The position numbers were made by a program, and so were the translations under genes. Shown piece by piece: positions 1 to 5,019 of a DNA stretch of 5,406 bases. The stretch's first letter is position 1. Each line of letters begins with the position of its first letter. The notes under the pieces were generated by a model. It was not told the DNA's origin. It saw nothing but the letters and a program-made list of their open reading frames with translations, and did not search any database. The DNA comes from Thermoplasmata archaeon. Lineage in GTDB: Archaea > Thermoplasmatota > Thermoplasmata > Lutacidiplasmatales > UBA184. The stretch spans positions 1-5,406 of the forward strand of contig JASHXM010000087.1 of NCBI GenBank assembly GCA_030043545.1, given 5' to 3'.

Positions 1-1
1 C

Positions 2-547
2 GCGGCCGAGATCGTCACGGCGCTCCAGGCGCTCGTCAGCCGCATCCGCGACCCGCTCGATCCGGTCGTGGTCAGCGTCGGGCAAATCCATGGCGGGACC
101 CGTCACAACATCCTCCCGGATCAGGTCGTCCTCGAGGGGACGGTGCGGACGCTCCGCCCCGAGACCCGAGACCTGATGGAGCGGTCGTTGCGCCGACGGG
201 TACGCGGCGTCGCGTCGAGCCTCGGCGCGGGCGTCACGATCTCGTACCTCCGTGGATACCCCGCACTGATCAATCCGCCCGAGGCGACGCGGACGGTCGT
301 TCGGGCGCTCGCCACCGAGTTCGGCGCCGACCGGACCGTGGAGATGCCCCGGCCGTTGATGGGCGCCGAGGACTTCGCCCGGTACCTCGAACGGGTGCCG
401 GGGACGTTCCTGCGCCTCGGCGTCGCGACCGACGGGACCCCCGCGAGCCTCCACAGCGCGACGTTCGCACCGGACGAGCGCGCGCTCGTCGTCGGCGCGG
501 CCGCGCTGGCCGCCGCGGCGGCCGGGCTCCAGGAACGGACGCGATGA
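2..547 (+). CDS. M20-family metallo-amidohydrolase, C-terminal part (5' end outside window)
   Basis: The frame is open from base 2, so the gene begins before the window; about 181 residues and the TGA stop at 545-547 are visible. The fragment matches the M20D amidohydrolase group (hippurate, N-acyl-amino-acid and indole-acetyl-amino-acid hydrolases). It has the end of the lid/dimerisation domain with HGGTRHNILPD and then EGTVRTL, followed by the return to the catalytic domain with MGAEDFARYLERVPGTFLRLG. Near the C-terminus LHSATFAPDE holds the His that is a metal ligand in this family. Such enzymes hydrolyse an amide bond, releasing a free amino acid, using a two-metal centre in the cytoplasm. 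The substrate cannot be read from this part. The stop overlaps the next gene's start (ATGA), implying co-transcription and translational coupling with a cysteine-desulfurase-like gene. A carboxypeptidase or deacetylase of the same family is the main alternative. Confidence 0.9.
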   Translation, partial: AAEIVTALQALVSRIRDPLDPVVVSVGQIHGGTRHNILPDQVVLEGTVRTLRPETRDLMERSLRRRVRGVASSLGAGVTISYLRGYPALINPPEATRTVVRALATEFGADRTVEMPRPLMGAEDFARYLERVPGTFLRLGVATDGTPASLHSATFAPDERALVVGAAALAAAAAGLQERTR

Positions 548-1908
548 GCGCCCGGGACGTCCGGGCCGATTTCCCGGCGCTCCACCCGCGGCCCGACGGC
601 GTCCCGCACTATCTCGACTCGGCGTGCATGTCGCTCGTCCCCCGGCCGGTGCTCGAGGCGATGGCCCGCTACTACGCCGAGTATCCCGGATGTGCCGGCC
701 GGAGCCTCCACCGGTTCGCCGAGGAGGTCGGGACGCGGTACGAGGCGGCCCGCGAGCGGTTCGCCCGGTTCTTGGGACGGGCCGACCCCCGAGGGGTCGT
801 CTTCCTGCGCAACGCGACCGAGGCGATCAACCTGGTCGGCCAAGGGCTGCCGTGGACGCGGGGCGACCGGGTCCTCATCTCCGACCAGGAGCACAACTCA
901 AACCTCGTCGTCTGGCACCGGCTCGCGGAGGAGCGCGGGATCCGACTCGAGGTCGTTCCGCTCGCCGACGACGGGAGCTTTCCGTCCGAGGAGTACGAGC
1001 GTCGGCTCGCGCGCGGGGTCCGGCTGGTGAGCCTGTTCCACACCTCGAACGTCGACGGGCGAACGCTCCCGGTCCGCGAGATCGTGGAGCGCGCGCACGA
1101 CCGGGGGGCGCTCGTGCTTCTGGACGGATGCCAGGCGGCGCCGCACCGGCGCGTGGAGGCCGACCGGCTCGACGTCGACTTCTACGCGGTGTCGGCGCAC
1201 AAGATGCTCGGGCCGACGGGGACCGGGCTGCTCGCCGCCGCTCCCGGACCGCTCGCGACCTTGCGCCCGCTCGTGGTCGGAGGGGAGACCGTCGAGTGGA
1301 CGACGGTCGACGGCTACGCCCTCCGGCCCCCCCCGTACCGATTCGAGGCCGGGCTCCAGAACTACGCTGGCGTGATCGGCGCTGCGGCCGGGCTCGATTA
1401 CCTGGACCGGGTCGGGCTCGAGACCATCGAGGCGACGCAGCGGGCGGCGAACGAACGGGTGACCCGCGAACTCGCGGACGAGCCGCGGGTGCACCTCCTC
1501 GGTCCGAGCTCGCCGGCGGACCGGTCGAGCATCTTCGCCTTCGCGCTCGACGGCGTGGACTCCAACGACGCCGCGGTGTTCCTCGACGAGGGACATGAGG
1601 TCCTCGTCCGCTCCGGGCGTCATTGCGCGCACTCGTTCTACGAGCGGCGCAGGCTGGCGGGGAACGTCCGCGCGTCGTTCTACCTGTACACCGACACCGC
1701 CGATGCGGCGGCGCTGATCCGGGGCGTGCGCGAGCTGCTCGAGCGCGTGCCGGCCACTACCGATACATCGGCGGCGACGCGGGGACGGGCGACTCGGGGC
1801 GGCTCCGCTCGGCCCGCCGCTGGATCGACAAGAGCTGCTGCTCGATCCGCTCCGCCTCGGCGTACAGCGGCACGGCGTCGAGCGGGGTCCGCAGCAGGAT
1901 CCGGTTGA
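544..1908 (+). CDS. Class V aminotransferase, SufS/CsdA-like cysteine desulfurase
   Basis: This is a PLP enzyme of fold type I, class V. Visible motifs in order are EHNSNLVVW (His117, the expected PLP-stacking His), DGCQAAPH (Asp194, which contacts the PLP ring nitrogen, and Gln197), SAHKMLGPTGTG (Lys220, the Schiff-base Lys), and RSGRHCAHS (Cys361 at the place of the persulfide-forming Cys of group II desulfurases). RASFYLYTDTADAAALIRGVREL closes the family domain. It probably removes sulfur from cysteine for Fe-S cluster or thio-cofactor synthesis; an isopenicillin-N-epimerase-like or selenocysteine-lyase role is possible. The ATG lies in an ATGA overlap with the amidohydrolase stop, with only a weak AGGA at 531-534. 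The usual length is about 400 residues, but this ORF has 454. The last ~51 codons (from 1753) are antisense to the PAC2 gene, low in complexity (Ala, Arg, Ser, Gly), and about half end in A or T, against very few in the gene body. The functional protein probably ends near residue 403. Confidence 0.87.
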   Translation: MSARDVRADFPALHPRPDGVPHYLDSACMSLVPRPVLEAMARYYAEYPGCAGRSLHRFAEEVGTRYEAARERFARFLGRADPRGVVFLRNATEAINLVGQGLPWTRGDRVLISDQEHNSNLVVWHRLAEERGIRLEVVPLADDGSFPSEEYERRLARGVRLVSLFHTSNVDGRTLPVREIVERAHDRGALVLLDGCQAAPHRRVEADRLDVDFYAVSAHKMLGPTGTGLLAAAPGPLATLRPLVVGGETVEWTTVDGYALRPPPYRFEAGLQNYAGVIGAAAGLDYLDRVGLETIEATQRAANERVTRELADEPRVHLLGPSSPADRSSIFAFALDGVDSNDAAVFLDEGHEVLVRSGRHCAHSFYERRRLAGNVRASFYLYTDTADAAALIRGVRELLERVPATTDTSAATRGRATRGGSARPAAGSTRAAARSAPPRRTAARRRAGSAAGSG

Positions 1909-2572
1909 TCGTCTCGATCACCTTCGCCGCGGCGCGCGCGTCCGGGTAGTCCGACTGCGCCTCGGCGAGGAACGTGAGGACGTCGAAGCCGCGGCGGCGG
2001 CCCTCGTTGAGCAGGACGCCGGCGATCCCGGTGATCACCCCTTCGACGAACGGGATCGTGTTCGGCTCGATGTACAGCTCGCGCGCCTTCGTCGTGCTCG
2101 CGATCCCGTAGACCTTCACGTCGTTGAGGCGCGGGGAGCGCGACCCGCGCGGGCGGGACTCCGCTTCCACGACCAGCCCCTCCGGCGAGACGAGGAGCGA
2201 GCACCGCTGCTCCTGGACCCAGTCCAGGATCGTGGTGGCGAGCGGGTGGATGATCGCCGGCGCCGGGTGGAACTCGGAGACGAACGCGACCAGCTTGTCG
2301 GCGCCGCGGCCGGCCCGGTCGGCCGGCGGGCGCCCCGCGTAGATCCGGACCGGGTGCTGCGGAGTGCCGTTCCGGACGAGCGAGACCGTCGGGAAGGCGG
2401 GGGACTCGACGATCCCGATCTGCTCCATCTTGAGCGTGTCGATGAGGTAGTTCGCGACGATCGAGCTCACGAGGCCCACCGACGGGAAGCCGTCGATGAC
2501 GATCGCGCCCTCGACGTCGACGCGCTTCACCTCGTAGATCCGGACGTCGTCCGGGGCGATCCGCTGGGTCAC
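1757..2572 (-). CDS. PAC2-family protein, archaeal proteasome assembly chaperone homologue (PbaA/PbaB-like)
   Basis: This 271-residue protein belongs to the PAC2 family (COG1938), which includes eukaryotic Pba1/Pba2 (PAC1/PAC2) and archaeal PbaA/PbaB. Family signatures are GFPSVGLVSSIVANYLI (about residues 28-44), the following SPAFPTVSLVRNG, PEGLVVEAES, and a C-terminal GVITGIAGVLLNEGRRRG with FLAEAQSDYPDARAAAKVIETINRIL. There is no signal peptide or membrane segment. A Pro/Ser/Arg-rich tail ends in Met-Tyr-Arg, which fits the hydrophobic-Tyr-X (HbYX) motif used by proteasome activators and chaperones to dock in 20S alpha-ring pockets. The start is GTG at 2572-2570, overlapping the upstream gene's stop (GTGA), with an SD-like GAGGT four bases upstream; this implies coupled translation. 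Codons in the tail end almost only in G or C, so this strand, not the opposing frame, is the selected one at 1757-1908. Family membership is clear; docking on the proteasome is inferred. Confidence 0.93.
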   Translation of the reverse strand: MTQRIAPDDVRIYEVKRVDVEGAIVIDGFPSVGLVSSIVANYLIDTLKMEQIGIVESPAFPTVSLVRNGTPQHPVRIYAGRPPADRAGRGADKLVAFVSEFHPAPAIIHPLATTILDWVQEQRCSLLVSPEGLVVEAESRPRGSRSPRLNDVKVYGIASTTKARELYIEPNTIPFVEGVITGIAGVLLNEGRRRGFDVLTFLAEAQSDYPDARAAAKVIETINRILLRTPLDAVPLYAEAERIEQQLLSIQRRAERSRPESPVPASPPMYR

Positions 2573-2928
2573 AGCGACCTCTCGACGATCTGGCCCAGCT
2601 CCTTCGAGACGAGGTTCACCAGGTTCCGGGTCAGCTCCTTGCGGATCTCGGGCGGGAGCGCCGACAGCCCGAGCCGGGCCGTCGACGTGCCGATCCGGAG
2701 GATCGCCGCGTACTCGCTCGCCCGGGCGGCGAGCAGGTCGCGGACCGCGGCGCGCAGGTCCTCGCCGAGCTGGGGGTCGTCGTGGAGCGTCTTCTCGAGG
2801 TGCCGTCGGATCTCGTCCTTGACGAGGTCCCGGGTCGCCTCGCGGACGAGCTCCTCGGGACGGAGCAGGTCGCGGGTGCTGCGGAGGAGGACGTCGATCG
2901 GCTCGCCGGCCGAATCGTCATCGCCCAT
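2569..2928 (-). CDS. Small helical protein of unknown function, co-translated with the PAC2 gene
   Basis: I do not recognise this protein. With the ATG at 2928 it has 119 residues and begins MGDDDSAGEPIDVLL; an in-frame ATG at 2955 would add MALPPLARP. I prefer 2928 because a TATA-like CTTATG lies about 27 bp upstream of it, fitting a leaderless transcript, while nothing comparable precedes 2955; neither start has a good Shine-Dalgarno sequence. The sequence is charged and predicted mostly helical (PEELVREATRDLVKDEIRRHLEKTL, then DLRAAVRDLLAARASEYAAILRIG), with a final amphipathic stretch ending VSKELGQIVERSL. It has no Cys, no signal peptide and no obvious catalytic motif. Its TGA overlaps the GTG of the PAC2 gene, so the two proteins are made together and may act together. 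Codon use is GC3-rich like its neighbours, which supports a real gene. Confidence 0.68.
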   Translation of the reverse strand: MGDDDSAGEPIDVLLRSTRDLLRPEELVREATRDLVKDEIRRHLEKTLHDDPQLGEDLRAAVRDLLAARASEYAAILRIGTSTARLGLSALPPEIRKELTRNLVNLVSKELGQIVERSL

Positions 2929-2952
2929 CGGGCGCGCCAGCGGCGGGAGCGC

Positions 2953-2958
2953 CATAAG
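2953..2958 (-). promoter_or_regulatory. Possible TATA box for the small protein/PAC2 operon
   Basis: Read on the minus strand, the AT-poor surroundings give AACCAAACCCTTATGG. CTTATG resembles the archaeal TATA consensus, and the A-rich stretch before it could serve as BRE. Its centre is about 27 bp upstream of the ATG at 2928, the spacing expected for a leaderless archaeal transcript. If it is the promoter, the upstream ATG at 2955 lies inside it and is not the start. The match is imperfect (final G instead of A). Confidence 0.42.
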
Positions 2959-2973
2959 GGTTTGGTTGAACGT

Positions 2974-2997
2974 CCTCCCGGGAGGGGTCGGCCGACC
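2974..2997. repeat. Two abutting perfect 12-bp palindromes
   Basis: CCTCCCGGGAGG (2974-2985) is followed without a gap by GGTCGGCCGACC (2986-2997); each is a perfect inverted repeat. They lie in the divergent intergenic region between the small protein/PAC2 operon (minus) and the tRNA-Ala gene (plus), just upstream of the proposed minus-strand promoter. They could be adjacent operators for a dimeric regulator, or paired hairpins. Very GC-rich DNA makes such palindromes more frequent, so a regulatory role is only a suggestion. Confidence 0.4.
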
Positions 2998-3040
2998 GCG
3001 CGGGACCGCTCGCCGCCCCCCGGGGCCGGCCGTTCGTGGG

Positions 3041-3050
3041 AAGGGTTTAT
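3041..3050 (+). promoter_or_regulatory. TATA-like promoter of the tRNA-Ala gene
   Basis: AAGGGTTTAT stands out in an otherwise nearly pure G+C stretch. The TTTAT core (3046-3050) is centred about 30 bp before the first base of the tRNA at 3078, and the purine run GGGAAGGG before it could act as BRE. This is the expected position of an archaeal TBP/TFB promoter with transcription starting a few bases before the tRNA. Confidence 0.55.
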
Positions 3051-3077
3051 CGTGCCCCGCTCCTCGGCGGCGACGGT

Positions 3078-3180
3078 GGGCCGGTAGATCAGCGGAAGAT
3101 CGCTACCTTGGCAAGGTAGAGGTCGCGAGTTCAAACGGACGCGGAGGGACTCTCCCGGCCGGAAACTCTCGCCCGGTCCA
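3078..3180 (+). tRNA. tRNA-Ala (anticodon GGC) with a T-loop intron
   Basis: A complete cloverleaf forms once bases 3136-3166 are removed, giving a 72-nt mature tRNA. The acceptor stem GGGCCGG (3078-3084) pairs with CCGGTCC (3173-3179) with G3·U70 as the only wobble, the main identity element of alanine tRNAs; the discriminator is A73 (3180). T8 A9 are followed by a D-stem GATC/GATC with loop AGCGGAA (G18 G19 present). The anticodon stem CTACC/GGTAG is perfect, with loop TTGGCAA giving anticodon GGC at 3110-3112, which reads GCC and GCU. The variable loop is AGGTC. The T-stem GCGAG (3125-3129) pairs with CTCGC (3168-3172), and the spliced T-loop is TTCAAAT. CCA is not encoded, so it must be added afterwards. 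All stems are intact, arguing against a pseudogene. A TATA-like box lies about 30 bp upstream. Confidence 0.96.
3136..3166 (+). other. 31-nt noncanonical tRNA intron at position 59/60 (bulge-helix-bulge)
   Basis: The intron splits the T-loop between A59 and T60, and the boundaries are unambiguous because no base can be shifted. It fits an archaeal bulge-helix-bulge. The exon helix is the T-stem. The central helix is U54-A3164, U55-A3163, C56-G3162 and an A57·G3161 mismatch. The 5' bulge is A58 A59|C3136 and the 3' bulge is A3165 C3166|U60, so both cuts fall after the second base of a three-base bulge, as the splicing endonuclease requires. The intron helix pairs GGACG (3137-3141) with CGGCC (3156-3160), with one A·G mismatch. 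It then pairs GGAG (3143-3146) with CUCC (3152-3155) around a five-base loop, leaving C3142 bulged. Confidence 0.91.
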
Positions 3181-3243
3181 CTCGGTGCGGGCCGCGGGCA
3201 GTCGTCAGATGTCGACCGCAGGGACCGACAGGAACCCAGCCGA

Positions 3244-3249
3244 TTTATA
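3244..3249 (+). promoter_or_regulatory. TATA box of the HTH/HMG-CoA synthase/thiolase operon
   Basis: TTTATA, within GATTTATAGC, is the best TATA match in the window. Its centre is 26-27 bp before the GTG at 3273, the usual distance from an archaeal TATA box to the transcription start. The transcript would therefore begin at or next to the start codon (leaderless). The preceding 60 bases after the tRNA show no ORF, terminator or other feature that I can identify. Confidence 0.65.
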
Positions 3250-3272
3250 GCGGGGCCGGCTCGACTTCGTCC

Positions 3273-3950
3273 GTGGAGGCCGAGATCCGGGAGAAGATCG
3301 CGGGCGAGGTCGTCCTCTCCCCGCACCCGGGCCGGACGCTCCGGAAGTGGCGCGAGGATTTCGGAGTCTCGCAGCGGGACCTCGCCAAACACCTCGCGAC
3401 CGTCCCGTCGGTGATCAGCGACTACGAGTCCGAGCGGCGCATGAACCCGGGGGCCGGGTTCATCCGCCGCTATGTGGGAGGCCTCGTCGAGCTCGACGCC
3501 GAGCACGGCGGCCGCGTCGGCCAGCGGCTCGGGCTCCGTCCGCACTCGGACGGGATCCTCGGCATGCGCGAGTTCGCGGTCGCGATCCCGCTCAAGAGCC
3601 TCGCCGATACGCTCGGGGCCCGCGCGGTGAGCCACGTCGACCTGCACCGCGACGTCCACGGCTTCACCGTCCTCGACGCCCCCCGCGCGATCCTGTCGAT
3701 CGACGCCTCTCATTTCGTCGAGGTGTACGGCTGGTCGACGCAACGGGCGCTGATCTTCTCCAACGTCAAGTACGGACGCTCCCCGATGGTCGCGATCCGG
3801 GCCCATCCGCTCAAGCCGGCCGCGGTGATCTTCGCGAATCCCGGGCGGGTCGACCCGCTCGCGATCCGGCTCTCCGAGGTCGAGAACCTCCCGCTCCTGA
3901 CCACCGCCCTCAACGCACCGGCGGTGCTCGAGAAGCTCGAGGAGTTGTAA
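3273..3950 (+). CDS. Archaeal HTH (Cro/CI-type) transcriptional regulator beside HMG-CoA synthase
   Basis: This 225-residue predicted transcription factor has an N-terminal Cro/CI-type helix-turn-helix at about residues 17-72. WREDFGVSQRDLAKHLATVPSVISDYESERR shows the typical VSQ..LA..L and S.IS.YE pattern. A C-terminal domain (about residues 95-225; IPLKSLADTLGA, VDLHRDVHGFTVLD, SIDASHFVEVYGW, FSNVKYGRSPMVAIRAHPLKP) has no HTH and may sense a ligand or mediate dimerisation. The arrangement resembles the archaeal COG1709-type regulators that commonly lie next to HMG-CoA synthase; this assignment is from memory and moderately sure. The GTG start is supported by a TATA box 26 bp upstream and no Shine-Dalgarno site. 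The next gene starts 13 bp after the stop, so regulation of the mevalonate genes and of its own operon is a reasonable inference. Confidence 0.87.
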   Translation: MEAEIREKIAGEVVLSPHPGRTLRKWREDFGVSQRDLAKHLATVPSVISDYESERRMNPGAGFIRRYVGGLVELDAEHGGRVGQRLGLRPHSDGILGMREFAVAIPLKSLADTLGARAVSHVDLHRDVHGFTVLDAPRAILSIDASHFVEVYGWSTQRALIFSNVKYGRSPMVAIRAHPLKPAAVIFANPGRVDPLAIRLSEVENLPLLTTALNAPAVLEKLEEL

Positions 3951-3952
3951 CG

Positions 3953-3957
3953 GGAGG
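3953..3957 (+). promoter_or_regulatory. Shine-Dalgarno site of the HMG-CoA synthase gene
   Basis: GGAGG lies six bases before the GTG at 3964, in the 13-bp gap after the regulator's stop. It decides the GTG start and shows that internal operon genes use SD-led initiation, unlike the leaderless first gene. Confidence 0.7.
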
Positions 3958-3963
3958 AAGCAC

Positions 3964-5016
3964 GTGAAAGCAGGGATCGTCAGCTACGGAGCGTACGTAC
4001 CGAGGTACCGAATCACGCCGTCCGAGATCGGACGGGTCTGGGGGTCCGACGGCGCGAGCACCGGCGAGTCGCTCAACGTCCGGAGGAAGAGCGTCCCGGC
4101 GCCCGACGAGGACACGATCACGATCTCGACCGAGGCGCTGCGCACCGCGCTCGTCCGCGGGGCGATCGACCCGCAGCAGATCGGCGCGCTGTACGTCGGC
4201 TCGGAGTCGCACCCGTACGCCGTCAAGCCGACCGCGACCGTCGTGGCGCAGGCGGTCGGAGCGACGCCGAACCTGACCGCCGCCGACTTCGAGTTCGCCT
4301 GCAAGGCCGGGACCGCGGCGATCCAGACGTGCCTCGGCCTCGTCGGGGCGGAGATGATCCGCTACGGTGTCGCGATCGGCACCGACACGTCGCAGGGCGC
4401 CCCCGGCGACGCGCTCGAGTACTCCGCGAGCGCCGGCGGGGCGGCGTTCGTCCTCGGCCGCGAGCGGGTGATCTGCCGCGTGATGGGGACCCTCTCGTAC
4501 ACGACCGACACCCCCGACTTCTGGCGGCGCGAGGGGCAGCGGTACCCGAGCCACAGCGGCCGGTTCACCGGCGAACCCGCGTACTTCCGCCACGTCACCG
4601 AGTGCGCGCGACGGATGATGGAGACCGCCGGCACGACGCCCGCGTCGTACCGGTACGTCGTCTTCCACCAGCCGAACGGGAAGTTCCCGCAGCGGGTCGG
4701 CAAGCAGCTCGGCTTCTCGGACGACCAGATGCGCTACGGGCTCGTGACGCCGCAGATCGGCAACACCTACTCCGGCGCCGCGCTGATCGGCCTCGCGAAC
4801 GTCCTCGACCACGCGGTCCCCGGCGAGCGGATCCTCGTCGTCGGCTACGGGTCGGGCGCCGGCTCGGACGCCTTCGACCTCGAGACGACCGACGAGCTCG
4901 CGTCGTACGATCGCTCGTTCGGGCGGCCCGTCCAGTGGTACCTCGACAACGGGCTCGAGATCCCGTACGCGGTCTACGCGAAGTTCCGCGGCAAGATCCA
5001 CATGGGGGAGGCGTAG
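3964..5016 (+). CDS. mvaS: Hydroxymethylglutaryl-CoA synthase, archaeal type
   Basis: This cytoplasmic enzyme condenses acetyl-CoA with acetoacetyl-CoA to form HMG-CoA for the mevalonate pathway, the source of archaeal isoprenoid lipids. At 350 residues it has the full length of the archaeal family, and MKAGIVSYGAYVPRYRI is its typical N-terminus. The catalytic triad is visible: Glu81 in YVGSESHPYAVKPT, the acyl-accepting Cys113 in FEFACKAGTAAIQ, and His235 in VVFHQPNGKFPQRVGKQLGF. QIGNTYSGAALIGLANVLD and VVGYGSGAGSDAF complete the thiolase-like fold. The GTG start has a good GGAGG six bases upstream. A thiolase-family gene starts 4 bp after the stop and an HTH regulator ends 13 bp before the start. 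In archaea this enzyme forms a complex with the thiolase and a DUF35 protein that passes on the acetoacetyl-CoA intermediate. The function is secure; the symbol is the generic one. Confidence 0.97.
   Translation: MKAGIVSYGAYVPRYRITPSEIGRVWGSDGASTGESLNVRRKSVPAPDEDTITISTEALRTALVRGAIDPQQIGALYVGSESHPYAVKPTATVVAQAVGATPNLTAADFEFACKAGTAAIQTCLGLVGAEMIRYGVAIGTDTSQGAPGDALEYSASAGGAAFVLGRERVICRVMGTLSYTTDTPDFWRREGQRYPSHSGRFTGEPAYFRHVTECARRMMETAGTTPASYRYVVFHQPNGKFPQRVGKQLGFSDDQMRYGLVTPQIGNTYSGAALIGLANVLDHAVPGERILVVGYGSGAGSDAFDLETTDELASYDRSFGRPVQWYLDNGLEIPYAVYAKFRGKIHMGEA
5007..5011 (+). promoter_or_regulatory. Shine-Dalgarno site of the thiolase-family gene
   Basis: GGAGG, within a run of five G, lies eight bases before the GTG at 5020 and inside the last codons of the HMG-CoA synthase gene. 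It fixes the start and fits coupled translation of the two partner enzymes. Confidence 0.6.
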
Positions 5017-5019
5017 CCC

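Noticed and set aside
121..894. A 257-codon open frame on the minus strand
   Set aside because: It spans the antisense of two clear genes joined by ATGA; no recognisable motif.
624..1598. A 324-codon plus-strand frame inside the desulfurase gene
   Set aside because: It is an out-of-frame Arg/Pro/Ala-rich reading of a gene whose own frame carries all catalytic motifs.
3017..3031. Short palindromes CCCCGGGG and GGCCGGCC upstream of the tRNA
   Set aside because: Eight-base GC-only palindromes are expected by chance in such a composition.
2956..3048. Direct repeat AAGGGTTT at 2956-2963 and 3041-3048
   Set aside because: Only eight bases, and each copy is adequately explained by lying at a proposed promoter element on opposite strands.
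3136..3166. The interruption of the tRNA as a sign of a pseudogene or inserted element
   Set aside because: All stems are intact, the boundaries restore a perfect T-arm, and the insert fits bulge-helix-bulge geometry, so an intron is far more likely.
3181..3243. Possible small RNA or terminator after the tRNA
   Set aside because: No oligo-T run, no C/D or H/ACA box pattern and no convincing hairpin was found.
2246..3250. A 334-codon open frame on the plus strand
   Set aside because: It is antisense to the PAC2 and small-protein genes and also passes through the tRNA; no protein motif is visible.
2631..3806. A 391-codon open frame on the minus strand
   Set aside because: It crosses the tRNA gene and the HTH gene in antisense and has the low-complexity composition of a shadow frame.
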